A stretch of 64,000 bases of DNA from Sinotaia quadrata (taxonomy: Eukaryota > Mollusca > Gastropoda > Architaenioglossa > Viviparidae). The notes under the pieces were generated by a model. The model was not told where the DNA came from. It saw only the letters and a program-made list of their open reading frames with translations, and did not search any database. How positions within the stretch are numbered: position 1 is the first letter of the stretch; each line of letters begins with the position of its first letter. Positions 1 through 11,895 of the stretch are shown piece by piece. The translations under genes were made by a program, and so were the position numbers. Location: NCBI GenBank assembly GCA_028829895.1, contig CM054179.1, positions 33,831,117 through 33,895,116 of the forward strand. Direction: 5' to 3'.

Positions 1-303
1 ACAACTTCATGAAAATATAGTCATCAAAACTGTAAATAACAGCATAAACACAATAATTATAATTGTATGTTTTGTTCAAATTCCTTAAAAAAACACACAC
101 CAAAACTTCCAATATAAACACAGTATACTCATGTACAATACTGTGTCAAAGTACAAGCTTTTTTTCACTGTATATTGTTTGATGCACTTTTCAATTGCAG
201 TAGATGGCTATATATTTAGAACATGAATTGTTTATGTCTTGTATTTGTGTATTTTTATGTGAGAACTGTTTTTATTATCTTTGTGTATTTTATAATTTAT
301 ATT

Positions 304-341
<38 letters not shown>

Positions 342-598
342 GTTTTCCCATAGTGCACCAATAAGACTTAAAAAAAAATTTGACCTTATCTTTTAAATTA
401 TTATTAGTAAAGAGTTATGTTCAAAGATTATTTAGTGTAGTTTCGTTATATAGTAAAGTTATCACATAACTCTTACGAATTTAGAAATAATTTACATATA
501 AAAAAATGTGAGTAAACATAAAATGCAAGTAGCAATGGTTTTTAGCTATCATTAATTTCCGAATACAAGGGGTTCTCTTCACAGCTCATGTTTCATAG
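1..598. other. AT-rich non-coding stretch
   Basis: No gene is visible. The stretch is AT-rich with short A and T runs and one GT microsatellite. It ends where the first LTR-A copy begins. Confidence 0.6.
306..337. repeat. (GT)n microsatellite
   Basis: About 16 uninterrupted GT units. Confidence 0.95.
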
Positions 599-2126
599 TG
601 TAACAGAGTAAATGTGCATCTCCCTTTTAAAAATTTAATTATTATATTATTTGCTAAATTGTCAGAGTAACCCGATCTTGGGCACTCTTTAGGGTGTTAT
701 TTTTGAAAGTGTCTGAGTTGAAGTAAACAATTGGAGGCAAGAATATTCTAGATTGCTGATGTAATGCAAACTTAGTGAGTAGTTTTCCATTATCCAATGA
801 TTATTATTTACGAGAATGAGACCAACCAGTGGGCTGTGATTAAAAAAATTACTTGCTGTAGAAAATTCCGTTCTCTGATCATTTTGAATTTGAATGGCAA
901 AGGAGAAAATCTGGCTTTGAAAGGCAGTCATTAGCTTGATGGTGAGTTAAAACTGACTGATTAAGAGAGAATGGACTTAGGAATATTTTATGCATTTACT
1001 ATTGATATGTTATACTTGTGTTTATGTAGAGATGTTCTATGTGAGTTGACTTTTATTCTACAAATGTTTAAACTAAGCTGCAAACATGTAGTGTGCTAAC
1101 ACTTGACATTTTGACATGCTGCATTTATTTTACCAAGTGTGTATTGGGCTAATAAATACTGTTGCAGGAAATTGTAAGTTGAGAATGGGATGTAAGATAG
1201 AATGGAGTTATATTGTGATAAACGGAAAACTTAGGTTTGCTCTTTAATTATATTTTGAAGTGAGCAAGTAACCTTTTCACTTGCACTTTCAAGTTTCCAG
1301 TTATCCTTTACAAGTTCACTATACACTTTGATGCTTATGCTGAAATCAGGAAAATTTTAGTATATTGAAATTACCAGAATTACTGTAATCATTGTGTTCT
1401 GCTTGAAAGAACTGATATGGTGAGGAGAGTGCTAAGTTCATTTGATAATATAACAGTGAATTAGTGTTTTCCACATGTGTGGTGGGAGATACGTATTGAC
1501 AAGGACATTGTGACGTTGCAAAAGTGAAGGCTGTAGAAGTAACATTTAATCCAAGTCATGTAAAAAAAATACTTTAAATTACTTACCTCTAATAACTCAA
1601 TCTCTATTCTCTGATAGGATTAAACTGCAATTTGTATTGACTCTATTGTTGAATTGTAATTATATTTTTATATATAAGACTGTGAAACATAGCCATTATC
1701 TGAATGTGAGTTCATGGAATATTGATGTCAAGTAATCTATTTCATTGTAATTGTCATATGTATATTTCATTGTTCATTTAATAAATTTATTGCCCTTCTT
1801 ATGCATATTGATAATTTTTTAATAGTTGGAGATGAAAGTGGGTAAATGGGGACTCGCTAAATATAGATTAAAATCGGATTTGTCTTCTCCTTTAGTAAGA
1901 AGTTTTCCACCTAAGGAAATATTATGTGACTGTAAATGTTGTTTATGTTGTGGAAGAGAGAAAACGTTTACAGCGACCGCATATCCGCCAAGTGATAGAC
2001 GAGTGGTGTCTGTTGGAGGATCATTTATAAAATAAATTAAGATTGTCTTTACTTGTAATTGGTCACGAAAGATTAATTAATAATAATTATTATAATTTTC
2101 ATATACTAAGTGGCGTTCCCGTCACA
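599..2126 (+). mobile_element. LTR-A family, copy 1 (solo LTR, decayed)
   Basis: First of five copies of a ~1.5 kb sequence found by comparing the window with itself. It starts TGTAACAGAG (other copies TGTGGCGGAG) and ends CCCGTCACA, the TG...CA pattern of long terminal repeats. Inside, a TATA-like stretch near 1670 is followed about 110 bp later by AATAAA at 1780-1785, which fits a U3-R-U5 layout on the plus strand. The flanks CATAG and AGTAG agree at only three of five bases, so a target duplication is not clear here. No internal retroelement genes adjoin it, so I read it as a solo LTR. The short open frames within (for example 1826-2035) recur in decayed form in the other copies and are not genes. 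Confidence 0.75.
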
Positions 2127-3851
2127 AGTAGTATATTGGCATGCTAGGGGGCCTATAGAAAGACATAACAGACAGCCACAACGTCTAAAGTGGATGTTTT
2201 TCTTTTTCTCCTATGAGCCTTTCAAGTGGTATGTCATAACAAGCCTTCATTCCTATGGAAATCCAAGCTTGAAGACAATAGCTAGAAGATAAATCAGATT
2301 GCAGCATAAGAGCAGGAAAATCGTGACATCTACTTGTTAGGGTTTTCAATCGTATTCCTGGTCTCTGAATATGAACATCCTTTAAGAGAAAGACTTCTCA
2401 GTCCATTCAGGTCATAGAGAACCTCGTACAGTCCATTGGCTGCAGAGATCCGTAAGACACACACTGAACATGCCATTAAAGATGCTATATTAATACATGA
2501 ACATTAATTAGATCAACGGAGGCTTTATAAGAAAATTCATCAACTACACAATGGACTCAAACAACTCCCATCAGAACCTTTGAAAAGAAAGCAAACATAT
2601 TATATGGAGAATCTTACCACAGATAAAGTATCTTGCTCCCAGACTATACCAACTACAAGAGAAGAAAAAGAAATCCAAACTACAATGAAAAAAAAAACAA
2701 ATAGCCAGCACACAAATGAACAAACCTAAGACAACAAATAAAATAAACTAGACTGAAATAAAGTGACCTGAAAAACCACCCACATTGGAAAGACAAACGT
2801 CAACAAACACAATACAGACATCAACGCCGCATTTGAAAATCTCACAATAGTGTTTGAAGCTCCTCTTTTACTCTTGTTGGAGCCAACACCTTCACCAAAC
2901 CAAGTTAACACTGGCGGGGAAAGAAATTTTAAATACAGAGGAAGCAGAAAAATAAAAAAAGACCATCTCCACACATGTGAAGAGAGCAAAAATATACAAA
3001 TGTAAACAAGGAAGAAAAAAGAAACAATAATTACACCACCACTATCACCACCACCAACAGCAGGATAACAGATGGTCCAATATCCGCATTGGGGATATTT
3101 TATTCACCCCATTGCAGACATGATCCAACTGTTTCTTGACTATCTGTATTAGTCTCCAGCCCCTGTCTACACAAATCCCAATGGAAAGCGCCGGGGACAA
3201 CGACAACAACAACAATATCATAACTAAAAAGCACTAGAAGCATTACCATCACCACCACCAAAGTGATCTACGGAAGCCCCGACTACTATAGGCCTCTACC
3301 AACCAGAGAATGCCCAAAACACAAATGTCACAGACTGCCGGCTATCATTCATCATCGTCGCCCTTTCAACTTTCCTTTATCACCCTCCACTCAACTCTGT
3401 ACATCTTCATCAACAATTCTTCAACAGTGGTTCACCTTGTGGCAGGCAGTAAAATCGACCCAGGTCAGAAGCTGCAATCATCTTAAGCTCAACAGCATCA
3501 TCGTTGGAGAGACGGAACGAGAGAGACAGAGAGAGAGAGAGAGAACGAGAGAGAAAGGAGACGCACGTTGTGTATCCTGTGTAACCTACTACACTACACC
3601 TATCCCATCACATATGGATATGTTACACTTGACTGCTACTGAAAGCTGGCTCAGTATAACAGGAAACGGAGGAAATGTGGATATTTGACATTTGGTTGCT
3701 ATGATTACCTAATTACGTCATTTCTTCGTCCTACAGGTAGACGACGTGTTGCTATAATCAGACAACATTTATTGTTTATTTCTCACCAAAGCCATAATGT
3801 AAACAAATGTATCCTTTCCTTAAAATCATCAAGAAAACTTCAGTGTTTTTT
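2127..3851. other. Unassigned stretch with weak coding-like bits
   Basis: No gene is recognised. Around 2400-2700 the plus strand gives a charged, Lys/Glu-rich reading broken by stops, which may be an old element. An open frame of 141 codons at 3263-3688 runs through a GA-rich microsatellite (about 3519-3560) that produces an Arg-Glu repeat, so I do not accept it as a gene. Its 5' side is rich in CCACCA-type triplets. Confidence 0.45.
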
Positions 3852-4382
3852 TCTCTACCGAAGTCATTAATACCCCCCCCACCATTTTCTATTTCTGCCA
3901 TCATGATATTATTACTGGTTTCTTCTCTACCGAAGTCATTAATACAAAAAATACACCACTTTGTATTCCTGCCATCATGATATTATTACTGGTTTCTTCT
4001 CTACCGAAGTCATTAATACAAAAAATAATACACCACTTTGTATTCCTACCATCATGATATTATTACTGGTTTCTTCTCTACCGAAGTCATTAATACAAAA
4101 AATAATACACCACTTTGCATTTCTGCCATCATGATATTATTACTGGTTTCTTCTCTACCGAAGTCATTAATACAAAAAATACACCACTTTGTATTCCTGC
4201 CATCATGATATTATTACTGGTTTCTTCTCTACCGAAGTCATTATTACAAAAAATAATACACCACTTTGTATTCCTGCCATCATGATATTATTACTGGTTT
4301 CTTCTCTACCGAAGTCATTAATACAAAAAATAATACACCACTTTGTATTCCTGCCATCATGATATTATTACAGGTTTCTTTC
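3852..4382. repeat. Tandem array, 72-77 bp unit, about 7 copies
   Basis: The marker CTACCGAAGTCATTAATAC recurs at about 3855, 3927, 4001, 4078, 4155, 4229 and 4306, giving steps of 72, 74, 77, 77, 74 and 77 bp. The length differences come from a short AAT indel in an A-rich patch. Copies are nearly identical, so the array is young. Confidence 0.92.
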
Positions 4383-4815
4383 CTCTCAAGTTAAAAATCA
4401 TCGAGCTTCTCAAAAAGTCTTCAAAACAAGATCATTTACTTCTATTCTTGTCATTAAAACAAAATGTTATACCATCCTCTCCAGAAGTCGTCAAAACAAG
4501 ATCATTTACTTCTATTCCTGTCATTAAAACTAAATGTTGTATCATTCTCTCCCAAGATAAAATTATTGTGCGTATCTCTCCTGAAATCACACAATGAAGT
4601 TTGCATGCTTCTCACTGAGATGTAACAAAAGTAAGGTAGAACACATATCTGGAGATAATAGAAAAATTGTGTACCCATCTCAACTCAGTCATCAAAGAAA
4701 CTTTGTGTATACTTCTTATCTGAAATCATTAAAAAAAATTGGTGCGAACCTCTCACATGAAGCAATCATTAAAACAATGGCGACTATCTCCCTCACCTGA
4801 AGTCATCATAACGTC
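4383..4815. repeat. Decayed tandem array, ~70 bp unit
   Basis: TCAAAACAAGATCATTTACT recurs at 4421 and 4491, and weaker GAAGTCATTAAAAC-like motifs continue to about 4810. It adjoins the younger 72-77 bp array and shares its GAAGTCATTA motif, so the two may have a common origin. The short open frames here are array artefacts. Confidence 0.6.
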
Positions 4816-5374
4816 GTCCAGCAGCACGTTTTGCCCACGGATTCAAAAGCCCTTGTTCACAGCTGGGAGGACAGCCATATGTTATCGGAGGATTTTGCCT
4901 GCACATAATTATATGCATCAGTGATAAACATCAGTGTTTACTAAGTTATCACACACACAGCATTATAAATAAATGAATAAAAGAATAATTTGCTCTGCGT
5001 GTAGTTCTCGTGTTCAACACTCAACTCTGCCAGCTAAACCTACCACTTTGAAGTACTTATAGTGATCGTGGCTAACTCACAGCAATGCTTTAATGATAAA
5101 TGGTTTTCAGGTAGTCAAAAGGCCCCACGCCACGGATTACTACCTACAATACAAAGACAATACAAACATTACAAGATGTAGTGACATGAAATGATAAAGA
5201 CGGTACGAAGAGATGTATAAGTAATAACAATTATTTAAGATGAAAAAATAGGTTATTTAACAATATGCAGGATGCAGTCAATTGTATAATATACACAGCA
5301 ATGAGGCCCTGATTTATATAATCATTGATGATTTGTAAGTCACATGCTACATTCTCTCAGTAGTTGTGTGCTTC
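4816..5374. other. Unassigned AT-rich stretch
   Basis: No gene, RNA or clear repeat is seen. Confidence 0.5.
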
Positions 5375-6165
5375 TTCCTTCTTACTTCACATGACACATG
5401 TTTAATCGTTATCGTGATCTTACTTCACATGACACATGATTAATCGTTTTCATGAACTTCCCAATGACACATGTTTACTCGTTCTCATGATCTTACTTCA
5501 ATGACACATGTTTACTCGTTCTCATGATCTTAATTCACATGACACGTTTAATCGTTCTCATGATCTTACTTCACATGACACATGTTTACTCGTTCTCATG
5601 ATCTTACTTCACATGACACACTTTTACTAGTTATCATGATCTTACTTCACATGACACGTTTAATCGTTCTCATGATCTTACTTCACATGACACATGTTTA
5701 CTCGTTCTCATGATCTTACTTCACATGACACATGTTTAATCGTTCTCATGATCTTACTTCACATGACACATGTTTAGTCGTTCTCATGATCTTACTTCAC
5801 ATGACACATGATTAATCGTTTTCATGAACTTACTTCCCAATGACACGCGTTTACTCGTTCTCATTATCTTACTTCAGTGACACATGTTTACTCGTTCTCA
5901 TGATCTTACTTCACATGACACTTTTAATCGTTCTCATGATCTTACTTCACATGACACATGTTTACTCGTTCTCATGATCTTACTTCACATGACACACTTT
6001 TACTAGTTCTCATGATCTTACTTCACATGACACGTTTAATCGTTCTCATGATCTTACTTCACATGACACATGTTTACTCGTTCTCATGATCTTACTTCAC
6101 ACGACACATGTTTAATCGTTCTCATGATCTTACTTCACATGACACATGTTTAAGCGTTCTCATGG
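5375..6165. repeat. 38-bp minisatellite with 372-bp higher-order repeat
   Basis: About 21 monomers of roughly 38 bp around CATGATCTTACTTCACATGA, with 34-bp variants that lack CATG. The order of variants repeats: the diagnostic variant with ATTAATCGTTTTCATGAACT starts at 5439 and again at 5811, a period of 372 bp (about ten monomers), and the variants after it come in nearly the same order both times. Confidence 0.93.
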
Positions 6166-7099
6166 TCTTCTCACTAAGACCTTAACCCTCAAAACCTTAA
6201 ATTGTTGAAATCCTTATTCTCAATGGTTTCTCTCTGAATCTCAAATGAAAAATTAAAATTCCTTAGCTATCCTTTTATTCATTCAATGATTAGATCACAA
6301 ACATTTCATTAGTCAGAGGCCTTTCCTATCAAGACTTGATCTGGTCAAGTATTGTGACAAAGAGTGACCAAGATGGGTTTTTGATTAACAGATTCAAATT
6401 GCTCACGTGACCAATGTTTGTCCCTTTTTATTTTATTTATACTAGTGAGAATTGGCCTCATTCTTCCTGTTTTCTCATAAGTCCAGCGTGCGCACTATTC
6501 CCAGGTCTGGTTCATTCATACAAATTCAGTTGTTAGCATGATATGATGCACGTGATAACTTTTCAGTCATTCACCGTATTTCACATCTGATGATCATTAA
6601 GTGGCTATGTCAAGGCTCACACTGCAATCTAACTAACTATCAGTAGTTATATCAAGAGCTAAGCTCTTCGGATCTCAAGTGTCACTTTTCTTCTTCAAAC
6701 AACAACGGTCTTGATGTTGATTGCATAAACAAAGGAAATATAGCTTTAAAATTCAGAAATATAATTTCTGTTTATTTATCAGAGTTTCTACCATAATAAT
6801 TTTATTTCACAGTTATGGGCGATATTAAATATGAAAACGTTTCTGGAGAGCATTACATTGCACAATACTTATGTCTAATGTTCTGCCGTTTATCATTATG
6901 TATCAGTTGTACTAAACGCCGACCTTGCTTTGCTTCAGTTTCTTTCAATAAACAGACTTAAATTATGATCATAGTAATGATATTAGAATATGCATTTCCC
7001 CCCCCCCCCCAAATAGCTACGACTTATGTCTGTATTATTATTATCATTCAGCCTTTTTTCACGACTTCTCTTGACTATTGCTTGTGAACCAAGGTCATG
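6166..7099. other. Unassigned stretch with poly-C run
   Basis: No gene is seen. A run of 13 C lies at 6998-7010. AT-rich elsewhere. Confidence 0.5.
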
Positions 7100-8330
7100 G
7101 AATCATATCAAGATTCTGGGAGATCCAAGGTTTTACGAATGATGTGGGCATTTCCGATAAGCGCTGCTTTGAGTAGCTGTGGTTTCCAGGTAGTGTATTC
7201 CAACTCAGATGTCATGTTATCCAATGCTCATATCACTTCTGCTTTTACATTCCACACTTTATATATTTTTAATCTGAAATTCTGGTAGTTTTCTATTTTT
7301 TCTTTCTTTTGTTTTTAAGTTTCTATCACTCGGAACAACGACATCGATTATTGCTGCTGTTCTGTTAGATTTATTCAGAACTACAATGTCTGTTCTTCAT
7401 ACAGGAATCACTCTTGACAGTATTGTGACTTCTTTTGTCTCAGTAACCGCTTCTGGTTAGTGCAACCATGCTCTTTCAGGGACTTTTATGCCATAATTTT
7501 AACGTAGATTTCTATGTATGATTTATGTCACTTCGTTTTCTTTCGATGTACTCTGCTTCAGCAAGAAACTGACATCGGGATGGTATTTGTTCTGTTGTTT
7601 CAGCAATGATTTGCAGCCTGCATTCGGAATAATATGGGATTTTCACAATGTCTGTTTTATGTAATTTCGTGTTTAGTGTTTGATCTTGTGTAGCTGAGTG
7701 CTTATGTTTCTGCTTTCAAACATGCCTCTTTCAATCATCTGTATATTGATTGTTTTGTTGATGTCTCATCAGCTTGTCACACATACTGGCCTTGGAGAGG
7801 TTTTTGGCTCCAAGTATTTGCTAATGCCTGTTTCATTGTTTTCTTTTCTATTTCTTGTCTGTTTGTATAGTTGCTATAATCCACTCATCTATACTGCTTT
7901 TATCAGTGGCTCATCCTTGTTGATATTCCAGATGTAGTCCACAAAGCCTATAACTTCTCATTAAATGACATCTTTGATTTTCTGGAATCATGTATCTCCC
8001 ATTTTCCGAGATACATAAAGCCTGTCTACATATGCTTTTGGGTTTAGGGTTTTATGTATTGTGAGTAGTTACCTTGTTTTTCAGTCCAGATAACTTATTT
8101 CATTTGTTGTCCAATCTATGATACCTCCATTGTAGTTGATTACAAGTATTGCACATGCATTAAGGGATATTATTTTATTAGTACCATTTAGCTTTGACTG
8201 AAGGACTTGTCTAATCTGTTTTTCATACACTCTCTTAACTTTGGATTTCAATCTGCATATTTTCTTGATGTTGTAGTATCCCCAGGTATTTACATCCTTT
8301 TTCCAATGTCGAATTGTATGCTTATGTTGT
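7100..8330 (-). pseudogene. R2-like non-LTR retrotransposon, decayed C-terminal part
   Basis: Read on the minus strand in shifting frames, this segment follows the C-terminal third of the LINE polyprotein class that has a restriction-like endonuclease. Near 8230 it reads VYEKQIRQVLQSKLNG, then about 8110-8160 a stretch ending IIDWTTNEISYLD, the post-polymerase thumb region. Near 7620 comes ECRLQ...SRC, a remnant of the CCHC knuckle in which some metal ligands are lost. At about 7110-7150 comes IGNAHIIRKTLDLPES, matching the family's C-terminal end. Several in-frame stops and frameshifts separate these blocks, so it cannot be active. The reverse transcriptase proper is missing, as expected for a truncated old insertion. 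The clade within the R2-like group is my inference from memory of the family. Confidence 0.7.
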
Positions 8331-8837
8331 TTCAACCTGCATGTCTGGATGATAATTCTTTCATATTTCTCAAGGTCAAAGACAGAGAAGTTCTTTAAGG
8401 ATGAGAAATAATGCGAAAAAGTGGTGTTTTTTTTAGATGTGAATAAATTAACTAAGAACAGAAATATAAAAAAGGTAAATTCTGTTTCTTCATTTTTATT
8501 CAAGAGTCAGAAACCGTTGAAGAGAAGCGTTTAAATTTTGAAATTTCAAATGTAAAAATTTTGAGTTCAGGTTTCTTTTTAGTTTTTTTCTTATTGAGAA
8601 GTAGAAATAGGTACATGACGTCTACTTCAGACTTCAATGGAGTTTAAGTAGAATCGAACACAGTTTGATTTATTTGTCTTTTAAAATTTTCATTCATTAG
8701 GTGTTGTAAGATTTAATATTTAGAGACTCTGACGTTTTCCTTCAGACATTTGATAAAATTTCAGTCAAGAAATTGAATGAGGAAGTGGATGGCATAAAAT
8801 ATATTGTTAATTTATTCAGGCAAGAAGTTTATGAAAG
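8331..8837. other. Unassigned AT-rich stretch
   Basis: No gene is recognised. It may include more decayed sequence of the neighbouring LINE, but no motif is readable. Confidence 0.45.
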
Positions 8838-10503
8838 TGTGGTGGAGTAAATTTGCTTGTCTCTATTTTAAAACTTAATTATTATATAGTTTGTTAAATG
8901 TCAATGTGGCATGACCTTCGGGTACTGTGCATGACGATATTTTTGTAAGTACCAAAGTTAAAATAACAACTCAGGTAAAGAATATGCTAGAACTTGCTGA
9001 TGTAAGTACCAGAGTTAAAATAACAACTCAGGTAAAGATTATGCTAGAACTTGCTGGTGTAATCCAAACCATTCCAGAGTGGATGAGTAATTTTTGCTTA
9101 CCAATAGTTTAAGGTTTACAAATAACAACCTAGCCAGTGGACAGAGACTGAAACTTATCTGTTGAAGAAAGTTCTATATTCTAATCACTTTGATTTTGAT
9201 GTAACTCAAGTCTGGTCATGAAAGGTGATCATTAGCTTTTGGTGAGTTAACTGATTGATTGAGAGAGAATGACTTAGAAATATTTCATTCACTTTCCTAT
9301 TGATATATTAATTATATTTGTAATTTAATGTAAAGATGCATTATGTGAAAAGACTATTATTTCTACAGTTGTGAATTATGATACGTGAATGTAATGTTAA
9401 ACACCTGATATTGTTTCTGGCAGAAACACGTTTGTAATTATGTTGTATTTATTGTGTTGTATGGATGTATTGGGCTAATAAATATAGTTGCAGGAATTGT
9501 AAACTGACAATGATTGTAAGAAGGAATGGAGAATAGAGACGATTAAACTTGGAACTTAGCGTTGCTCTCTGATCTGATGTTTTAGAAAGGAACAAGCCAT
9601 TTTTTCTTTTCTGTATGCTTGTGGTGGATTTGAGAAGTTTCCATCCTAGTGCGTGGCAGTTGTGATGATTCACTGCCTGTTTGTGTGCATTGGCAAGTGA
9701 GTTTGACTGGAACTTTCTGGCAAAACTAATGCTAGAAGTTTGTTACTGTGATTGCCTGCTCGAGAAACTAATACAGAGAAAAATTGCCTAGATTAGTCTT
9801 GAGGGATCTATAGTGCTGGAACATTCTATAACATGCATAGCAGAGCACATGAAAGATTGACTATTCTATTGTGAACTATAAACTTGTGACATTGTTATGA
9901 AAACCCACAAGGACTGTTGCAGCTTACGTCATTGAACATATATGTACAAACTATTATCATATCACTCTATAACTCCATTTCTTCTATGATAAAAATTAGC
10001 CCTGTGATTTATGTTGACACTAATCTGACGGCTGAATTATTATATAAGATGAATAAGTATTGGAATTACTTGAATGTTTTTTCACGGAATATTGTTGTCA
10101 AATAACCTTCTCATTGTATTTATATATATGTATATTTGATTGTTGATTTAATAAACTGATTGTTAAATTAACATTCTTGCACATAATATAAAACTATATG
10201 TTGGAGTAATAATGAGTGGATGGAGGTTCATTAAATATAAATAAAGATGGATTTTTATTGCTCTTTTAGTAAGAAGTTTCCACCTACGAAACTACTGTGT
10301 GACAGTAAAATGTCTGCGTATTATTGTGGAAGAGAGAAGACTTTTACTACACCCATATAATCCACCAAGTGTGGTGTCTCCTGGAAGAATTATAAATAAA
10401 CATAATTAAAATTAAGATTCCTCCATCACTTGTAATTAGTTGTGGATGATTAATAATAATAATAATTATAATCATAATCACTAACAAAAGAGTACAATTC
10501 ACA
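8838..10503 (+). mobile_element. LTR-A family, copy 2
   Basis: It starts TGTGGTGGAG and ends near ACAATTCACA. It aligns along its length with copies 1, 3, 4 and 5, including the block TGGGCTAATAAATA and the downstream AATAAA near 10150. A 57-bp internal tandem duplication at 8945-9058 explains its greater length. Flanking bases (GAAAG, AACAA) show no target duplication. It lies about 500 bp downstream, in transcription sense, of the secreted-peptide exon and on the opposite strand, so it may sit in that gene's intron. Confidence 0.75.
8945..9058. repeat. 57-bp tandem duplication inside LTR-A copy 2
   Basis: Two adjacent 57-bp units beginning GTAAGTACC, with a few differences. Not present in the other LTR-A copies. 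Confidence 0.9.
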
Positions 10504-11017
10504 AACAATATTTATGTTTGTCCTTTGAATTGCTCTTAATGTGTTCTGTATGGGCTATAAGAATTAACTATTGCATTTTCGTGAGACAGGGAAAGGCTAG
10601 ATCCTATGTTATTAGTTTTAAATGGATTGCCTCTTTGGAAACATTTTATAAATCTTATTTTATAAATTCTTTATTAATTTTATTTGTTTAGTCTTTGTTT
10701 TATTAAGTGTTCGTTGATAAACTGGGGGGTGGGGTCAATCATGACGTTTATAATCCGTGCGTTTTGTTTGTATGTCCGCACTGTAGCACGGGCACAGACT
10801 GCAAGCATTACAGACGCATACCGTACAAATGTCAGTGAGTGTCAGCTACTCACGCCTAGTGTGGTCATTGAATGTCGCTTTCTCAAAGCCAGTGTAATTA
10901 ATGTGTGACACATAATGTACATTTATCAGCGAGTGTTACTTTCCAAACACAGTGTGTCGAATGTGTGACGCATGTAGTACATTTGCAAAACTCACGTGTG
11001 TAAGCTGAAATCGTGCC
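10504..11017. other. Putative intron of the secreted-peptide gene
   Basis: Downstream (minus strand) of the GTAAGT donor. From about 10740 to 11020 the GC and CpG content is visibly higher than in most of the window. I cannot identify a next exon here. Confidence 0.35.
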
Positions 11018-11023
11018 ACTTAC
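11018..11023 (-). promoter_or_regulatory. Candidate 5' splice donor GTAAGT
   Basis: Minus strand reads GTGTGAA then GTAAGTGG. The intron would interrupt the codon after its second base. It removes the TAA that otherwise ends the frame. Confidence 0.55.
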
Positions 11024-11202
11024 TTCACACAGAGCCAATTGCACAAATCTTCAACAGTGTCAAAAGTCAAAGTATTTCCCACGCCTTGTGAACGCACAGT
11101 CAAAGTGGGTGGGGCTGGATGTATGGGAACATCACGTGTCTGCCATGTAACAGTGAGCATTGCGACAATGACAGCAAAGAACACCAGAGTCCAACTTGAC
11201 AT
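11024..11202 (-). CDS. First coding exon of a small secreted protein (partial)
   Basis: The exon encodes 59 residues plus two bases of the next codon. Residues 1-20 (MSSWTLVFFAVIVAMLTVTW) form a hydrophobic signal peptide, so the product should enter the secretory path. After it come a Pro-rich stretch (IHPAPP) and a C-terminal segment ending EDLCNWLC with two cysteines spaced C-x3-C. The exon is supported on both sides: upstream, TTGCTTTGTTTTAG is a good acceptor that places the exon 5' end at 11228, with a 26-base leader before the start codon; downstream, GTGTGAA is followed by GTAAGT (11023-11018), a full consensus donor. Without splicing the frame would stop one codon later. Size, signal peptide and late cysteines fit a neuropeptide, hormone or other small secreted peptide precursor. 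I do not recognise the family, and the remaining exons are not found in the window. Confidence 0.6.
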
Positions 11203-11220
11203 CGTCGTAGTTATAGTATT

Positions 11221-11442
11221 CGGTATTTCTAAAACAAAGCAACAATATCAACCTTACACTCAGCTAGCATCAATTACAGACTACTTAACAGAAAGATGTA
11301 GGCCTAATATAAAATAACAGTGAAATAAAATCGGTATTTCTAAAACAAAGCAACAATATCAACCTTACACTCAGCTAGCATCAATTACAGACTACTTAAC
11401 AGAAAGATGTAGGCCTAATATAAAATAACTGTGAAATAATAT
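11221..11442. repeat. 111-bp tandem duplication carrying a splice acceptor
   Basis: Two 111-bp units begin CGGTATTTCTAAAAC at 11221 and 11332 and are nearly identical. On the minus strand each unit contains TTGCTTTGTTTTAG followed by AAATACCG, so the acceptor and the first eight bases of the peptide exon exist twice, while the start codon exists once. Confidence 0.9.
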
Positions 11443-11887
11443 CCACAAAACATTATTCACAATATAAATAAAACAAAATCGAAATCTATTTATCACTTAG
11501 CCTATAACAAACCAAACAAATTAACATAAATTGCTGTAAACTTGCACTACCTGTACAAATAAGGTGACATAACTGTACACATATACAGATATGACCTTAC
11601 AAGTTGTGAGATTCAATTCTTCTCATTTAAAATACGCATCAACACTCCATCATATGTTACCTGAATAAATAAACATCTTTTGAGTTTGCCTGCATTCTTT
11701 GATTCGCTTACATGTATTTCAATATATTTTTTCCCAGGTCCAAAGAAACATCCTGGCTTATTGCCAGCTGCATTTAAAATTTATGTCCGAAAGTCTATGA
11801 CGTACTGATGAATCAACACCGATGATCTTCTTTAGTTATAAGCCAGCAATCAGCAAGGAATGAACACCTCTATAGATCAGCTTCATA
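11443..11887. other. Unassigned AT-rich stretch
   Basis: No gene is seen. It lies upstream of the secreted-peptide exon on the minus strand and could hold its intron 1 or promoter. Confidence 0.4.
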
Positions 11888-11895
11888 CAGTAAAT

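Noticed and set aside
1826..2035. 69-codon frame with a CDCKCCLCCGRE cysteine cluster
   Set aside because: Lies in LTR-A; the same bases in the other four copies are frameshifted or stopped, so the cysteine cluster is not maintained.
3263..3688. 141-codon plus-strand frame
   Set aside because: Crosses a GA microsatellite and a CCACCA-rich region; no domain or splice evidence.
5375..6165. CRISPR-like look of regular 38-bp repeats
   Set aside because: There are no unique spacers; the units are head-to-tail and the genome is eukaryotic.
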